From: Capillidium heterosporum
Lineage: Eukaryota; Entomophthoromycota; Entomophthoromycetes; Entomophthorales; Capillidiaceae
DNA length: 64,000 nt
Assembly (NCBI GenBank): GCA_016630905.1
Contig: WBMQ01000003.1
Coordinates: forward strand, 496,001 to 560,000
Reading direction: 5' to 3'
Each line of letters starts with the position of its first letter. Position 1 is the stretch's first letter. The translations under genes and the position numbers were made by a program. Shown here one piece after another: positions 1 through 11,668 of this stretch. The notes under the pieces were generated by a model. It worked only from the letters and a program-made list of their open reading frames with translations. It was not told where the DNA came from and did no database searches.

Positions 1-3000
1 TTGCCTCCACGATATTTCCATTATCTATAACATTAATATTGAAAGCATATTTTGGAAAATATAATTTTTGACAAGTTAGCTACCTGTTTACTTAAGATCA
101 TGTTGGCTCTTACCCTGGTAATATCAACTCTGGTAATTTTAATAACCACTTATATTTTGATCTGCGTAAAATATATGTTCATCTATTTGCTAGATCTACT
201 TGTATAGAACTTTGTACTACTAGTACTTTGGTGACTTCTTTTAGGGTGCTATTTTAATAGTGGAGAGAGCTTAAAGGTGACTTATACGTTTATATGAGGG
301 GCAATTCTATATCTTCAAAATCAGCCTAGGACTGTGGTAAAAATATTGCTATAGGAAGCACCGTTCCATCCGTCGTAATAAGTCTCATGCTCAGTAGGAG
401 AATAGCAGAAATTTTGGTAGAAATTAGAGCAGCTTCAACAACAGTGATATCAATATCATGCAACCTCTAACCTTCATATTAGAATGATAAACAAGCTTCT
501 AGTTTTTTCAATTCGTTAGGTGTCAGTCTCTAACTGCAACAACACTATACGCATGAAGGTATATACTGTCAGTGGAGATAACTACAGCCCTAGGAATTAC
601 AGCCATTTAGGTAACAGCTCTGACTGTGAAGGCGGGGTTCGTCTCAGGAAATTTAAACCTCACACCTTTCATATCATAGCTATCAGAAAGATGAAAATTG
701 TAAGGAAATTATAAACTAGTTACACTGTGCTATCTCTTTAAGGGAAAATATTTATTTACATATTGAAACCAATTTGAACTTTTGAGTTCCAGTTGTTGAC
801 GGATTTATTCTAGACTTATCCATTAACCATACCTTGTAAATTAGAGCAGAATGCCGACATAAAGTAACTTTTAAGTTAATACCAACTCGAAAGAGTAAAA
901 AAGAAACGGGCTAAATAGATTTGGGGAACCACAGAAGGATATTGTAATGAATTTTTAATCAAGCTTGGTGACTATATGAGTTAAATTCTTACCGAAGGGC
1001 AAAACTATATATTGCTCCATTGTATCTATTACCTTTACAGTCGCAAATGGTGGATATATGTTTTAGCGAACATACGTTGTGTAGAGAACTGTATATTTAA
1101 CTATCAAATTTGACTACTCTAGGATCCTAGGAGGCAGCTCGAGAAGTATTGTTTTGGACTATACATTTGAAAATAGCCCTATATGCATTTGATCTGTTCA
1201 GCGTTTTTGAAGCTTTACAGCTACAGCAAAATATACACTATTATATTTATTTTTCCTTTACATCATTACCGCTTTTATTGCATATTACTTCAACTTTGAA
1301 AATATTAGATTTTCATAAATATATATTACCAAGCCTACAGCTCCAGTTATTTGAAACCAGTATATCTTATAGTATAGGTGGTTGAAGCTTTTTAATTTAT
1401 CAAGGATACAGTTTTCATGTTTTAGCAATATAGTTTACCTAAATTAATATATTGAAGGCTATATATGTATTTGATCCTTCAGATTAACAAAAATTATAAA
1501 AGGTAAAGAAATACATTTGTCAATAAACTACAACAGCTATGTGACCAAAATATAATAAACTCAATATATATATATGGTGTATAGCAATTTATAGCATCTA
1601 AAAATTATACAACTATGCCAACAGGCAAAATACGGTTTCAATTCCAACAATATTAAGAAATGATCAAGCTCCTCTATCTCTATGTAAAAATCTTTGTGAT
1701 CCTAAACCCCAGCATATCGACCTGGCCTAACTTCATCCAAATGGCAGCTAATATGAAGATTTTAGGTATAATTGGAACTCAGATGGGCAAGTGCATACCA
1801 GGAGTCTCAGGTAATGTAATGAATACAGTTTCAGGTTTTACTGGCACAGCTAGTAGTACCGCCACCATTTATAATGAGTATTAAAAAGGTGGTGGCCAGT
1901 ACACTAGTCCTACCTCTACCCAACTAAAACCTTAATCCGCAACCCGTTCAACCTCGACATCGAACAAACAACTCCTTTTCAATAACGGTGGCCGTAGAAA
2001 CTCTTTCCAATTTCTTAATAAACTACCTACATCCATACCTGCTACTCTATTGATATTACGGATTAGAAAATATCGGAATTTGTTACAGTTAATTTATATG
2101 ACAAACCTTGATCAGATGTTATCTTTATATATATCTTATAAAGTAGTGCTTTACTTTAAAAATTCTCTGTATTAGCCTCGCTACAGTATATAGTTTTAAA
2201 TAGTTTCAATGCTTCGGATGATAAATTTTCATATCACCTTTAACTGTTGGAGTTAGTTAATGCTCTAGGGATGTCATCATGTCTACTATACTATCATCTA
2301 CAGACAATGCTGAGTGAAAATAGGAATGATTTTCAAATCATAAATCAGAGCTTGGGCTGTAAAAGTACAAAGCTAAAATTTTAATGATACTCATACCTAT
2401 AGTAATTAGATATTGGTACATTTGAAGAAGGAGATATATAGGTTAAAGTCTATCAAATATCTGAACATTTTTCTTTGAATAAAGATGAAAAATATATTAA
2501 TGTTACTATATATAAAAAACCACTAGTTCTATTCATCGTTAATTGGTTCCAAGTAATAAGAAATAAGATAGCAATAAAGGCGCAAGCATAACTTACTATA
2601 ATCAGAGTGATTTCAGTATTAGATGTTAATCTGACTTGTAAAGTTCTCCATACATAATTCTCTAGCTCATATAGCTTGGTGTAGCGTTGAATGCATTATA
2701 GATTTATTATAGTTTAAAAGAAATCTAATTTACCAATTATCTGTTGGTTGGTATCCAGAAGATAATATTATCAATATGCTATAGTCGATTCCTTTTGAAA
2801 ACCTTCCTTCCTATATAGCTATATACAAAAGTTATATATTTCAATTGTTGATTTTCTAAAACTTAGGTATATACCTTTATTATACCACCTTATAGCTCTA
2901 ACTGAAGTAATGTAAAAAATAGCATAAAGAAGCTGATATACCTGTATAATTTATTTCTAAGGAGCCGACTCAAATATTGGTAGCTTTACTCATTCTAAGT

Positions 3001-3011
3001 TAACTTTCAAA
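1..3011. other. Gene-poor AT-rich leading region
   Basis: No convincing gene is visible. Open frames here are short and AT-driven, with no conserved motif and no chain of plausible exons. The only part with coding-like composition is around 1660-2060 and is listed separately. The right edge is the 3' end of the Dpb3/CHRAC1-like gene. Confidence 0.6.
1660..2060 (+). pseudogene. Possible decayed coding fragment, family unknown
   Basis: This stretch is richer in G and C than its surroundings and reads as protein-like sequence (WPNFIQMAANMKILGIIG, then Gly/Ser/Thr-rich text) until a TAA at 1882-1884. The same flavour (GGGQYTSPTSTQLKP) continues past that stop. I see no start with a signal peptide and no downstream domain. 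The Ser/Thr/Gly composition would suit a secreted protein, but I do not recognise the family. It could also be chance. Confidence 0.2.
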
Positions 3012-3664
3012 CTATGCATTCCTACCAACTTTTTTTGCCGCTAAACCTAGCGGTATCTGCTTAGGTACGACATCTATTATAAAAATTTAATCCATATATC
3101 AACAATTAGAAAATAGCTTACCGGCTAAAAACTCTAAACTTTCATTGTGGGCTACTGCCGACGCTATAGTTTAAAAAATAAGACTAAGAAAACAATATTT
3201 CAAATAGTTTAGCTTACCACAGTCGTTGTAGGATATGAGCACCCTATTGCTCCGTAAAGTTTCCAAACTTATTTTGGAGGTCAAGGCTATGGCAAACAGT
3301 TCCTAGAAATAGTAAGCTTTATAATTGAATATATATGTGTCCTTACAGTAGCTCTCGTTAACAGATGGAAGGCGTCTGAACTTGCACTTAAGAAATGTTG
3401 GTCCAGCTTGCATATCCTACGTATCTTAGCGATAGGCAAAGTTAACTTTTCTATGCCTTCTTCCTCTACCATATCTTCACCTTCTTCAATGGCATCGTTA
3501 TTGCCCTGGTTATTTTCGGTATTCTCATTTAAGTTCATTGCTTCCATATCAAACTGTGTATTTCCAGTTTCCAAATTCGTTTGGCTTTGAGCAGTTGTCG
3601 ATGGGATGCTGGTTTCTTCCATTTCTTTAGTAGTTTTGACTTGTGAGAAGGGTATAAATTTCAC
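3012..3664 (-). CDS. Histone-fold protein, Dpb3/POLE4/CHRAC1-like
   Basis: Exons on the minus strand are 3664-3347, 3302-3218, 3163-3122 and 3073-3012, giving 168 residues. The three introns (44, 54 and 48 nt) are GT-AG and keep frame. An acidic, Asn/Gln/Glu-rich N-terminus (about residues 15-72) precedes a histone fold (about 75-158) that opens with LPIAKIRRICKLD, continues through a RATELFA helix and ends with ESLEFLADVVPKQI. That last part resembles the DLA...FLADILPKK tail of human CHRAC1 more than NF-YC/Hap5. Such subunits pair with a Dpb4/POLE3-type partner in DNA polymerase epsilon or in ISWI/CHRAC remodellers in the nucleus. It is divergent from NSE1, 167 bp away. The histone fold is clear; which complex it serves is inferred. 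Confidence 0.82.
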
Positions 3665-3831
3665 TTTAAAGGTTGGATGTCAACTTGTTCTTCGAGTCGA
3701 ACTGTTATAACGTCATAAACTTGAGCTTTAAGTATTTTAATTGGTTGGCTTTTTGTAGCTTCAATATTTTTAGCTGTTTGGTAATTGTAGATATTTACCA
3801 AGCTTGAGTACAAAAAACCAACAGCAGCGTT
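3665..3831. promoter_or_regulatory. Shared divergent promoter, Dpb3-like gene and NSE1
   Basis: The two start codons face away from each other with 167 bp between them, so any promoter elements and both 5' UTRs must fit here unless there are upstream non-coding exons. I see no clear TATA box. The stretch has T-rich runs reading in both directions. Confidence 0.5.
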
Positions 3832-4878
3832 ATGGACAAGCTAACCCAACTACTCCTGCAACAAATTTTAGATGAGCAAATAATAGAGTCCAGCCGATTA
3901 AATGAACTTTACCAACACTTCTGTAGACAATGTTCCATTGGTATACATTTAAATTTAGAGAGTTTTGTCTAACCAATTTAAACCTAGACAGTCGCCAACA
4001 CCCATTGGTAACGGTAGTCAACATGATAAACAAAAAGATACTACCATTAGATTTAGAGCTGCGAAGTTCAGTGGATCAAGATTTAGAGACCAACATCTAT
4101 GTTCTCATAAACTTATCACAAGTCGATTCCAGCTTCAAGCATGTCCAATTTAAAAACTATACTCAGCTGGAGTTTCAATACCTTATGGTTATTGTAGAAG
4201 CTATACTCAATACTGGAAAAAAGAAACTATGGCTAGACTTGAATGAAGTATCCAAACTTAAAGTTGAATATAGTGACACGACAGCTGACGACGAAGGTGA
4301 GGAGGTTGAAACAAGAGCAACGGCAACATCAATAAAGAGCAATTTTCCACCCAGCCATAGAGAAGGCCAGCTACTGTGGGATAGGTTCGTAGCCGACTTT
4401 TGGTTGTCCTTCTACCCTTCGTAAGCCTTATTGTTATTTAAAACTCAAGTATCATAGCTGCAACGGGTTGGTCTTAGGACCACGTATCTTGACAGAGCTA
4501 CAGTTTCAGCTTAAGGAACGGTTTCCTGGTACATTGGATTTTTGTGCAAGGTGTCAAGCTATAGTAACTAAGGTAGCTATTTATTAAAATTGGTTGTTTA
4601 TTTATAAACGTTGATAGGGGTACTGTTGTAACCTATGCAACAAGATTTTTCATGTCCTATGCCTGAAACCCTATATCAAGGATGGATCGGGCAATGTAAG
4701 TGAATTGGAGAGATGCCCTCAATGCCTTTCAAAATGGAACGCAAATACTATTGGAGCTATCGTAGGTTCTAGAGTTAGCTCTAGGATTGAGGAATCGATG
4801 GCTTTCAATGGTAGCGTTAATGGCAACGATGCTGATCTTTCAAGTTCTGAAATTAATTTGAAGAGCACAAGTCCTTAA
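3832..4878 (+). CDS. NSE1: SMC5/6 complex subunit Nse1 (RING-like)
   Basis: Exons are 3832-3922, 3988-4420, 4458-4572 and 4618-4878, giving 299 residues. Introns are 65, 37 and 45 nt; the first has a CTAACC branch site. The N-terminal winged-helix part contains the family segments DRFVADFWLSFYP and NGLVLGPRILTEL. The C-terminal variant RING (about residues 203-255) shows CARC, CNLC, FHVLC and CPQCLSKW, the C4HC3 pattern of Nse1. Nse1 is a small E3-type ubiquitin ligase subunit that, with Nse3 and Nse4, binds the SMC5/6 heads in DNA repair. The length fits the family. A conserved cysteine pair is split by intron 3, and splicing is what restores the RING, which supports the model. Confidence 0.88.
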
Positions 4879-5074
4879 TTGCTCCCATTATACAAATAGT
4901 ATATTTTAGAGTATTTTTACATCGCTATTACTGTAATGTTTATAGTATAATAAATACTTTGTAAATATCTTCAAAATATGATGTTTATTTTTTCTTCATA
5001 TGGCACAGGTATACAATATAAACTAAGGAAGGATCAAGTTTACTTAGATTACCACTTTTATACTTTCGAAGCAC

Positions 5075-6098
5075 TTATTGAACGCTGTTGAAGACTAGGT
5101 GGCTAGGGGTATTAGTTCCGGAGTCGGTGATAGCGTTAAGGGTAGTACTACTATCGATTTTATCGGTGAGCTGGATAGGGGCTAATTTTTCATTAAACAA
5201 ATAGTAGGCAGGCAGATCAACCATGTGAGGAGTGGCCACTGAGGTACTAAATATTATGTTTATGCTTCTATTATTTCAAGTACTGAGAATGGCGATACTA
5301 GATATGAAAACACTGACACAGCTACTCCAGTTACTAAATGAAACCATCACTGAGATCAGAGGTAGCTGCCATGATGGTGTTATTGACTGACTGTAATTTA
5401 CCACCGTCCAATGACATATTCATGTCGTTGGTATCCCAGTTAATACTAGCGATGATATCGGACCAAAACCTCAAATTTGAAGCGCTAAGGACTTTGACAT
5501 CAATTAAAGAGACTTACTTGCCGATATCATAGCTTTTGGAGGCAATGATACCGAAACAGTGGATATCATGATAATGATGATTAGTATCGACACCAGTGAA
5601 AAAGCTGGCACTATAGACAGCTCTGCCTTCGAATTCAAGATGAGTGACTAGGATACCGGTATCGATCGCGTAAACGGCTACACTAAAACCGGAATTGTTG
5701 TAGCTGTACTTGTAGGATCTGGTGGCTGGAAACTTAGCATGCCAAGAAATTCAGTTTAAACCTTAGGGAACGTTGCCCTGAACAACGTTGGCTTTGATGA
5801 TACTGTCAGTTTCGATATATGCAACGTCAGATAAGCTGCGAACCTTCTTCAGGACGTCGTTGTTGAGTTTTGCGATGTGACCCTTGCTTAAGGTCGAATA
5901 GATGTATTTTATGATGTTGGTATTGAAACGATCAGTGAAGAGCGCCTTGATTGACGCAACATGAACCTCAAAGGTGGTACGGTTGTTACCTTTGAGGCTG
6001 ATGATGTACTGATTTTTGATAGAGCTTTTGGAAGTGGCCAAAGGGGTGAAGCTGGTCAATAAAGTGTTGGTAATTGAGATGAAAGCGATAAATTTCAT
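5075..6098 (-). pseudogene. Broken proteinase K-like subtilase (S8A)
   Basis: The minus strand starts with MKFIAFISITNTLLTS, a signal peptide, then an inhibitor I9 propeptide ending AKLNNDVLKKVRSLSDVAYIETD. Directly after VQGNVP the mature domain begins, but the codons expected for Trp and Arg of a PWGL-x-R-IS start are TAA and TGA. Downstream, other subtilase landmarks can be read across further stops and frameshifts: AVYAIDTGI (catalytic Asp kept), LEFEGRA, a ruined GHGTH site read as DIHCFG, SLIDVKVL, SDIIASINWD, then STSVATPHM (Ser kept, preceding Gly lost) and TNTPSHLVFNS before a TAA at 5075-5077. So the enzyme is dead, while the full domain order of a secreted fungal subtilase is still visible. 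No introns are needed. Confidence 0.85.
5763..6098 (-). CDS. Residual ORF: signal peptide plus I9 propeptide
   Basis: The first part of the broken subtilase stays open for 111 residues and stops exactly at the propeptide/mature border. It holds a signal peptide (about 1-22) and a complete I9 fold, YIISLKG at the start and VAYIETDSIIKANVVQ at the end. Stand-alone I9 proteins such as yeast Pbi2 inhibit subtilisin-like proteases, so this remnant could still make a secreted inhibitor. That is inference: it may equally be the undecayed end of a pseudogene. An in-frame ATG lies 42 bases upstream (6138-6140); I prefer 6098 because it gives the signal peptide at once. Confidence 0.35.
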   Translation of the reverse strand: MKFIAFISITNTLLTSFTPLATSKSSIKNQYIISLKGNNRTTFEVHVASIKALFTDRFNTNIIKYIYSTLSKGHIAKLNNDVLKKVRSLSDVAYIETDSIIKANVVQGNVP

Positions 6099-6140
6099 TT
6101 CTGTAGTAGATGTATGATAATAAATTTCAAGTTGCTTCAT

Positions 6141-7115
6141 TCCTTTATAACTTTCGTATCGTTTGCAAATTCACTATTGCTTTTGAAAAGGCTTACTGCG
6201 ATATATTTAGACTACTGTTATAACACGAATCCTAGCAATCTTTTCCAGGTATGCAGTTTATAAAGCATATGTGATTTACTATATATACCACATAACATCT
6301 TTTGATGAAGGCTTTTAACCATCCAAAAATTTTTAGTTCTCCGAACTTTAGCCTTATGGAGATCAAGCTTTTCATTGTATATGCATCGCTTTGTTCAGGA
6401 CTTTCTTCATACTTCCAATTTACTTGCTTTACTTTATAGCACTTTATTAGACAAATATATATGTTAAATTGAATATATATATCCGAAAAACTACATAAAG
6501 CTATTGAAATGAATTTTCCTAGCGATTCAATAAGCACATCGCTCCTTACAAGCAAAGCATGCTATATAGTAGTAAACAAGCCTCCCAGTTTGAAAAATCT
6601 ATCTCAATTAACTTCATTATTCGCTTTACTATAAGTTCTCTTAGCGATCAATAGCCATATATTAAAAAGAAACACTAGTGGTAGTCTGATTACACTTTAC
6701 CACATAACCTGATTTTCAAGCTTTTTTGGGAAAAGCCAGTTAAAAGTTCGACTTTTAAGGCACTATTGGTACTACTAAGTACATTGAGTACATATCAAAC
6801 CTCTATAAATGACTATATATGCTTATATAGCTCTAGATCTATATCACGTTACATATTTACTAAAATTAACTCGTATACTTGTATAAAATTTGATGTTTGT
6901 GTAAATGATTTGAATTTCAATAGCTTTATATAAAAATATTTTACTATACTGATAATACCATCGTTGTCATTATTGAGTTATATGTCATAAGTCATCTTAA
7001 AATTGTTGGTCTTCAAATATTTTGACCTAAATAGCATTTAAATTTGAAGGTTACGAAAAGTAAAAGTGATAAAATTTATTATGCAATCGAAAGGACGACT
7101 CTAAGTGTCACCAAG
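6141..7115. other. Intergenic, no gene seen
   Basis: AT-rich spacer between the subtilase remnant and the beta-helix gene. It contains short tracts of alternating TA and no protein-like frame with a recognisable motif. It includes the upstream region of the subtilase remnant and the 3' region of the beta-helix gene. Confidence 0.55.
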
Positions 7116-8513
7116 TTACTCCTGAGGGAAGCTAGCCGAATCAACGGAAGCGCCGTCCACCATAAACAAGTCGATCTTAACACCATCAGATCTGGTGATA
7201 GGCTTAGCCTGAGTGCTGTTGACGGTTACTCCTTTACTGACAGCTACCAGGTTGACTTTAGCTCCAGCGTTGAAGACCAAACCGTTGGCAGTCAAGTTCT
7301 TGATGACACCCTGGACTAGACCAGAACCTACCCCACCGAAAGTCTTAATTCCCCCATTGACAGCAAACACATTCAAGGTAGTGTTTCTAAACAAGATGCC
7401 GATGGAGCCATCACCATGAGTGATGACATCTTTGAAGAGAGCAGCTCCAATTCCATTGTTCAGGGAGTTGAATCCACGACCACCAGGGCCGAAAGTTTCA
7501 ATGGTGTCCTGTACATCCAAAACACCCATGGTACCAAAGTTGACGAAGCCGATGGCACTGGTACCATAAGTCAAAGTCTTGCCAGTGATGACCCACGATT
7601 TGACGGTACCCCAGTTGTCGTTACCCATGTCGTTGACACCATAGCTGATGGCCAAGTTGGTGACTACGTGGTTGGCTTCGGTATCGTATCCGACAAAAGT
7701 TCCACCTGTAATCAAGTCAGCGGTACCGACTGGGATCTTGGAGTCAAAGTAGGTAGTGTCGACGTAGATGAGGTTGGATTTGACTTTTCCAAAGACAAAG
7801 ACACCGCAGCCTACGATGGGTTTGGCTTTGGTACCGGCGTTGACGTTGTAGATGTTGGTAGTAAGTAGACCATCGTTGTTTTGATTCCAGACAGTCAAAG
7901 CACCTTGAAGTACGTAGACACCATAGGAGTAAGGACGCTCCGTGTAAGGAGAGAGATCAGCCTCCTTGATGTTAACATTGTCAACCCAGACGTCACCTGC
8001 TTTTACACTACCCTTACCTAAGATTTGGATGCTGCCGACAGTCTCCAAATTGGATAGGTGGATCTTGGATAAGTCGGCGACTTCGTAGGAGTTGTAGATA
8101 GCACGTTTGTTGGGACTGACACTGATCTTTAGATTGGAGAGGTAGTTGTCCTTGCTGAGCTCAAGCCCATCTACATTGGGGCTGAAGGTAAGCTTGATAT
8201 CCTTGTTGGAGCCTTGCAAGACAAAGCCGCTGGGGACTTTCAAAGTGCTGGAGAGGTTGATGTTGGAGGCAATCGTAACCAAATTTAAAGTTGAATTGGT
8301 AGAGGCGCTTGCTTTTGATGCTGCAGACTGTAAAGCGGCCAATAGCTCGGCTTCAGTGTTGACTTGGATGCCGGAATTATCACTTGCGGCTTTTGGAAGG
8401 GGACGAACTGGACTCTCTGGCTTGTTAGCTGAGGCATTCTGAGGCAGGGCAGTGACCGAAGAGACTAGTACTAGGAGTAGTACGTTGATGCTAGTGAAAG
8501 TGTAGAATTTCAT
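7116..8513 (-). CDS. Secreted beta-helix-like protein, unknown function
   Basis: A single exon of 465 residues. It starts with a clear signal peptide (MKFYTFTSINVLLLVLVSSVTA) and a short Pro/Ser/Ala linker. From about residue 50 the text AELLAALQSAASKAS, SSTLKVPSGFVLQGSN and NYLSNLKISVSP looks like the entry of a pectin-lyase-like right-handed beta-helix: short hydrophobic strands with Gly/Asn turns and repeated NL.I or GV.V steps up to the C-terminus. There are several N-x-S/T sites (for example NST, NLS, NTT, NLT). I see no pectate or pectin lyase catalytic motif and no membrane anchor, so an enzyme is not assured; it could be a wall or adhesive protein. No introns. Its neighbour upstream on the same strand side is a tRNA, downstream a dead secreted protease. 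Confidence 0.72.
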   Translation of the reverse strand: MKFYTFTSINVLLLVLVSSVTALPQNASANKPESPVRPLPKAASDNSGIQVNTEAELLAALQSAASKASASTNSTLNLVTIASNINLSSTLKVPSGFVLQGSNKDIKLTFSPNVDGLELSKDNYLSNLKISVSPNKRAIYNSYEVADLSKIHLSNLETVGSIQILGKGSVKAGDVWVDNVNIKEADLSPYTERPYSYGVYVLQGALTVWNQNNDGLLTTNIYNVNAGTKAKPIVGCGVFVFGKVKSNLIYVDTTYFDSKIPVGTADLITGGTFVGYDTEANHVVTNLAISYGVNDMGNDNWGTVKSWVITGKTLTYGTSAIGFVNFGTMGVLDVQDTIETFGPGGRGFNSLNNGIGAALFKDVITHGDGSIGILFRNTTLNVFAVNGGIKTFGGVGSGLVQGVIKNLTANGLVFNAGAKVNLVAVSKGVTVNSTQAKPITRSDGVKIDLFMVDGASVDSASFPQE

Positions 8514-9821
8514 TGGATTGAATAATCGATGTAGAGATGGCTGTTTGTTGTAATAAAATACGAGCTGAATTGATCATCTTTATATAGTGTCTCCAAATAA
8601 AATAAAATAGATGGGTATCAATTTATCTGCTTAATTGAAGAGGTATTAAAAACTACCTCGTTTGAGATATACAGGCTGAACTTTTGTTAACTAGAGCTAT
8701 GTTTATGATGATTAGAAACATTTCTTTTTGAGCAAGGCTCCTTCCAAACAAAGGAAAAAACCAATCACATCTGTATATAAACATGGGATAAACTTATAAA
8801 TTTCCCGGGAATACTATGAAAGAATATGTATATATAGTTAAGCTTCTATGGTAAAAGAGGGATAAAAATTAGGCCACATTAAGGCAGCTTACTCTTGTCC
8901 GTTTACCCGGATACTTTTCATATTTTACCTAGGCTAATATCTGATGATTCTTTACATGTTTATATAAGAAATCTATATTACTTTGCTCTTGATTTTAAAA
9001 GGTATACGAGATAACATATGTAGGCTTTCCTTAGTGTTATGATTATTTGAAAAGCGTGTGCTCTAGAAATCCGTACAATTTTAATAGCTATTTTGATTTT
9101 TAAACGAAATAATTGTAAATATTTTTACTGATATGTCAATTTTTCAATGAACATGTTCATCGATAGCCAAAATGCAATTTCAAATACCAACAGTATATTT
9201 ATATCATTATGAGAAATCAAAGTGCAATATTGGATGGCAGCAGGTATGAATTCTTTAGCTACAGTCATCCAATCCTCTAACGACTTTTAAAATGAAAGTA
9301 CACACTTTGCATTTTACTTTAACTACATTAGATACTACTCATATATTTGGTTGTATAATTGTAACAAACCATAAATCCTATTTAAATAGTTTTTTCCAAG
9401 GTAACAAATGGCGATTCAGTAGCTTAGTTCGTTTGATAATAAAACTGACATTCTAGTATATTGAATTACATTTCCCCTATAGCAATTCGTTCTGTAAAAA
9501 AATAGTATGTATCTAATGTATCAATTGGCTATTGTATACTATTTGAATATACAACATAAAAGCTAGTTTTCAAAATTTCTACAAGTATTTGATGACACGC
9601 TAGATATCTAAAGTATGTGTACTATAATCAATTCGTATTAGAATATCAAGAAATCGAGTGAGTTTTCCCACAATATATATACAATTATCTGTTAACCAAT
9701 AATTTCTTTTATCAATATTAAACTTCTAATTTCTAATTGGATTACACTAAGCTTTAATTTTACTTCAAGATTTTAGACTTGAAAAAAAGGTATAGATATC
9801 GAAAAGTGAGACTAAGAATAA
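8514..9821. other. Intergenic, upstream of beta-helix gene
   Basis: No gene recognised. The 100 bases next to the beta-helix start hold a TTTATATAG-like TATA element (near 8578-8586) in an otherwise AT-rich stretch. The rest lacks long open frames with protein character. Confidence 0.5.
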
Positions 9822-9893
9822 GGTTTCGTAGTGTAATGGCTATCACATCGGATTCTGATTCCGTTAATCCGAGTTCGATCCTCGGCGAGACCT
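9822..9893 (+). tRNA. tRNA-Gln (anticodon CTG)
   Basis: A 72-nt cloverleaf without intron. The acceptor arm is GGTTTCG with CGAGACC (one G-T pair). The D arm is built on GTG/CAC, the anticodon stem is CGGA/TCCG with loop TTCTGAT (anticodon CTG), and the T arm is CGAG-TTCGATC-CTCG. The sequence is close to typical fungal Gln tRNAs. A T-run (CTTTTTG) follows within about 10 bases as a Pol III terminator. Confidence 0.93.
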
Positions 9894-10716
9894 TTAGCTT
9901 TTTGCTGCTGTAGTTATTTATCTATATACTTTCCCTCTACCCCCTTCATAAGGGTTATCTTTCAAAGTTTAATTTAGATTGGAATTGGGTACACTGAGGA
10001 ATTTGCTATCGAAGGAGGTAGAATTTAACTGCATCCCTTACAGTGACTTTTTATATACATTTTTTATCGTACATGCTGTTATATAATTATATTTTCAATA
10101 TCTTTTGAAAGTTTCTGCAGATTTACTATATTTCAATAGGCTTCTATGCGACTTACAAGATATTTCGAAACATCATTGTTTATACACAATGAGATAATAG
10201 TCATGATACTGTTCCTAAATCACTAACAAGCTCCTATAGAGCCTAAAGTTATATTTTTGTAGCTGATATTCTGAGAAGCGATAATGTGCTTTAGTATAAA
10301 GTACTATATTTTACGCCACTATAAAAATTGATATGAAATGAAATGTTTTGAAGCTTATCTTATAAATATCTTATGTCGATAGTTAAACTTTGGCATGTTG
10401 TTTGATAGACTTTACCATAAAGTGATGGGTGATCAGTTATTTTATGAATTGGGTGTAAAATACTAAACTTCAGTAATATTTATGATGTATATTTAAAATT
10501 TGCTAGCTACCTTTATATTAAATTGCTTGATTTGGTTTTTAGGTCCAAAAATGGCGCAATGTCAATCAAAATCCATCCAAAAAGTTTTATAGTCATTTCA
10601 AATTATATGAATAGACATAGTGTTTTATACCATCATACTATTATAATACTGATGCACATGTATAAAAAATAATTTGACATAGGTAAAGTAGGTCTATGTG
10701 AGGCAACTTACCTTGA

Positions 10717-11627
10717 ATGAAATTTGCAAACCTATTTGCACTATTCTATGTATCGCTAGTGGTATTCACTGTCAGAATATTCTTAACAGCTATAAGCTCA
10801 AGGGCAAGTTAATCATGCCTGAATTGGGTAAAATCAAAAAGAACACCTTCTACGCTGTAACCGTTTTATGTACCGACGAGCAGCTTGAAAAGTGGGATTG
10901 TAAAGCTTGCAAGGAGGCCGATTTCAACCAGATGCGATTCATCATCAGCTTTGAAGATGACAAGAAGCTTATTAGAGCCACTTTAGCCATGAACGACGCA
11001 CTTAAGAAGATCATAGTATCCTACTGAGGATCGGTTAACTTTAAAACATCCTCGCCCATATCAGCCTACTAACTTCCCCATACACTGGCTACATCACTGA
11101 AGGAAAGGCACGCATCCACAACGGCTTCAGAGACTATGCAGCTGAACTCAACAACATGGTCAAGATCAGCATCAAAACCATTTTGATGCAGCCACAGTTT
11201 ACAAACTATAAGATTGTGTTGACAGGGCACTCGATGGGTGGGGCATTAGCTACTTTGGGCATCATAAAGTTGAAGGTAGACCTGGGCTTGGACTGGTCCC
11301 GAATGGAATTGTTCACTTACAACATGCCCCGCACTGGTAACCGTCAGTTCGCCGAGTGGCTGAGTTCCCAACCCTTGAAAGCATCTCAGACCGTTTACTA
11401 CAACAACCCAGCATCCCACATAATTGGGGACTTCAAAATCGAAAAGTTTGGCCACTACCAGAACGAAGTGTTTATTCCTGATGAAAACAATAATAGTGTC
11501 GTTTACTTGCAATAATGAATATCTTGAGGATCCATTGTGCTCCAACTCGGTCAACAAGAAGCCATACAATGATACGGCCCACTTGATTGCTTTTACTACT
11601 AGATTTGATACTAAGGAGGCTTGTTGA
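10717..11627 (+). pseudogene. Class 3 lipase pseudogene, copy A
   Basis: A secreted lipase_3 gene with several breaks. The natural start is probably the ATG at 10717 (MKFANLFALFYVSL), the same N-terminus as copy B. A one-base loss near 10765 throws the signal peptide out of frame. A TGA follows at 11025-11027, where the family has Arg (VSY-R-G). One A is missing in the run at about 11042, and one T is gained at about 11506. The nucleophile motif GHSMGGALA remains, but the putative Asp of the YYND segment is now Asn. Copy B shares only the TGA, so copy A has decayed further. The 3' part is nearly identical to copy B. Confidence 0.87.
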
Positions 11628-11668
11628 AATGTAGCTCTATATTAAAAGCTACTATACTAACTATGAAT
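10717..11668 (+). repeat. Left arm of inverted duplication (lipase)
   Basis: From the lipase start to about 40 bases past its stop, this arm matches the reverse complement of 14132-15108. Identity is very high from about 10796 onward and lower over the signal peptide region. The 2.46-kb loop between the arms holds QCR7 and tRNA-Arg. Borders were judged by eye. Confidence 0.82.

Noticed and set aside
7416-7868. 150-codon open frame on the plus strand
   Set aside because: It is the antisense shadow of the beta-helix gene, which has a signal peptide and a coherent fold on the minus strand.
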